A stretch of 64,000 nt of DNA from positions 62,001 through 126,000 of the forward strand of contig NZ_ANHX01000086.1 of NCBI RefSeq assembly GCF_000316035.1. The letters are read 5' to 3'. The position numbers and the translations under genes were made by a program. The stretch comes from Paenibacillus sp. PAMC 26794 (GTDB lineage: Bacteria; Bacillota; Bacilli; Paenibacillales; Paenibacillaceae). A model generated the notes under the pieces. That model searched no databases and was not told the DNA's origin. It saw only the letters and a program-made list of their open reading frames with translations. Within the stretch, counting starts at the first letter, position 1, and each line of letters opens with the position of its first letter. Shown here one piece after another: positions 64,000-64,000 of this stretch.

Positions 64000-64000
64000 G

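Noticed and set aside
1..64000. CRISPR arrays, tRNA or rRNA genes, insertion sequences, prophage
   Set aside because: None was seen by eye: no regularly spaced repeats, no transposase or integrase-like frames, no tRNA cloverleaf with conserved T-arm. A tRNAscan or repeat finder would be decisive.

Overview
The window reads as a chromosomal segment of a spore-forming, low-to-mid GC Gram-positive rod, most likely Paenibacillus or a close relative. The reasons are a gerA-type germinant receptor operon, a Spo0E-type phosphatase, an S-box (SAM-I) riboswitch, YesM/YesN-type two-component systems beside Lpl-type sugar ABC transporters, secreted proteins with copper-amine-oxidase-N-like domains, strong AGGAGG ribosome binding sites, and frequent TTG/GTG starts. 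No rRNA, tRNA, CRISPR array, insertion sequence or prophage was seen. This is mostly ordinary accessory chromosome, organised as small regulator-plus-operon modules.

Layout. 1-1.5 kb: tail of an unknown gene, then a soluble PAS/MCP signalling protein. 1.6-5.6 kb: gerA-gerB-gerC germinant receptor operon. 5.66-8.45 kb: sigma-A promoter, SAM-I riboswitch, terminator and an mmuP-mmuM-like operon (S-methylmethionine uptake and homocysteine methylation). 8.5-11.6 kb (minus): small membrane protein, two paralogous secreted beta-propeller proteins, and a broken response regulator. 11.9-15.8 kb: polar amino acid (probably cystine-type) ABC operon with an inserted CapA-family gene. 16-22.7 kb: two AraC-controlled sugar modules (isomerase + Gfo/Idh/MocA; aldo/keto reductase + Gfo/Idh/MocA) flanking a secreted bulb-lectin protein. 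22.8-26.4 kb: Rrf2 regulator, SnoaL-like protein, Tet(L)-like MFS pump divergent from an ArsR regulator, and a small zinc-ribbon protein. 26.4-29.9 kb: WYL regulator, two paralogous proteins of uncertain family (the first frameshifted), and a Spo0E-like protein.

29.9-37.7 kb: an Lpl-type oligosaccharide ABC system split into two arms, with permeases on the minus strand and sensor kinase, response regulator and solute-binding lipoprotein on the plus strand. 37.8-41.2 kb: small DUF7662-like protein, a large unknown protein, and a formylglycine-generating-enzyme-like protein. 41.3-44.9 kb: two secreted proteins with internal duplications and CuAO-N-like domains around a small membrane protein. 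45-46 kb: BdbC-like thiol oxidoreductase and YtkA-like lipoprotein. 46-52 kb: LacI regulator and a fructan/sucrose ABC-GH32 operon with a compact promoter-operator-cre control region. 52-54 kb: membrane-anchored PAF-AH-like hydrolase and MerR regulator, with a perfect MerR-type operator in the promoter. 54-64 kb: beta-lactamase-fold hydrolase, AspA/AstE-like deacylase, three-gene ABC-2 exporter, DegV, PdxK, an OmpR/HK pair, and pssA running off the right edge.

The strongest functional themes are sulfur nutrition (mmuPM, cystine-type ABC) and sugar scavenging (two AraC modules, Lpl/YesMN system, fructan operon). The best candidates for something undescribed are the WYL plus paired-paralog cluster at 26.4-29.5 kb and the 38.3-41.2 kb unknown/FGE-like pair. 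Both are inferences from sequence reading without database searches.
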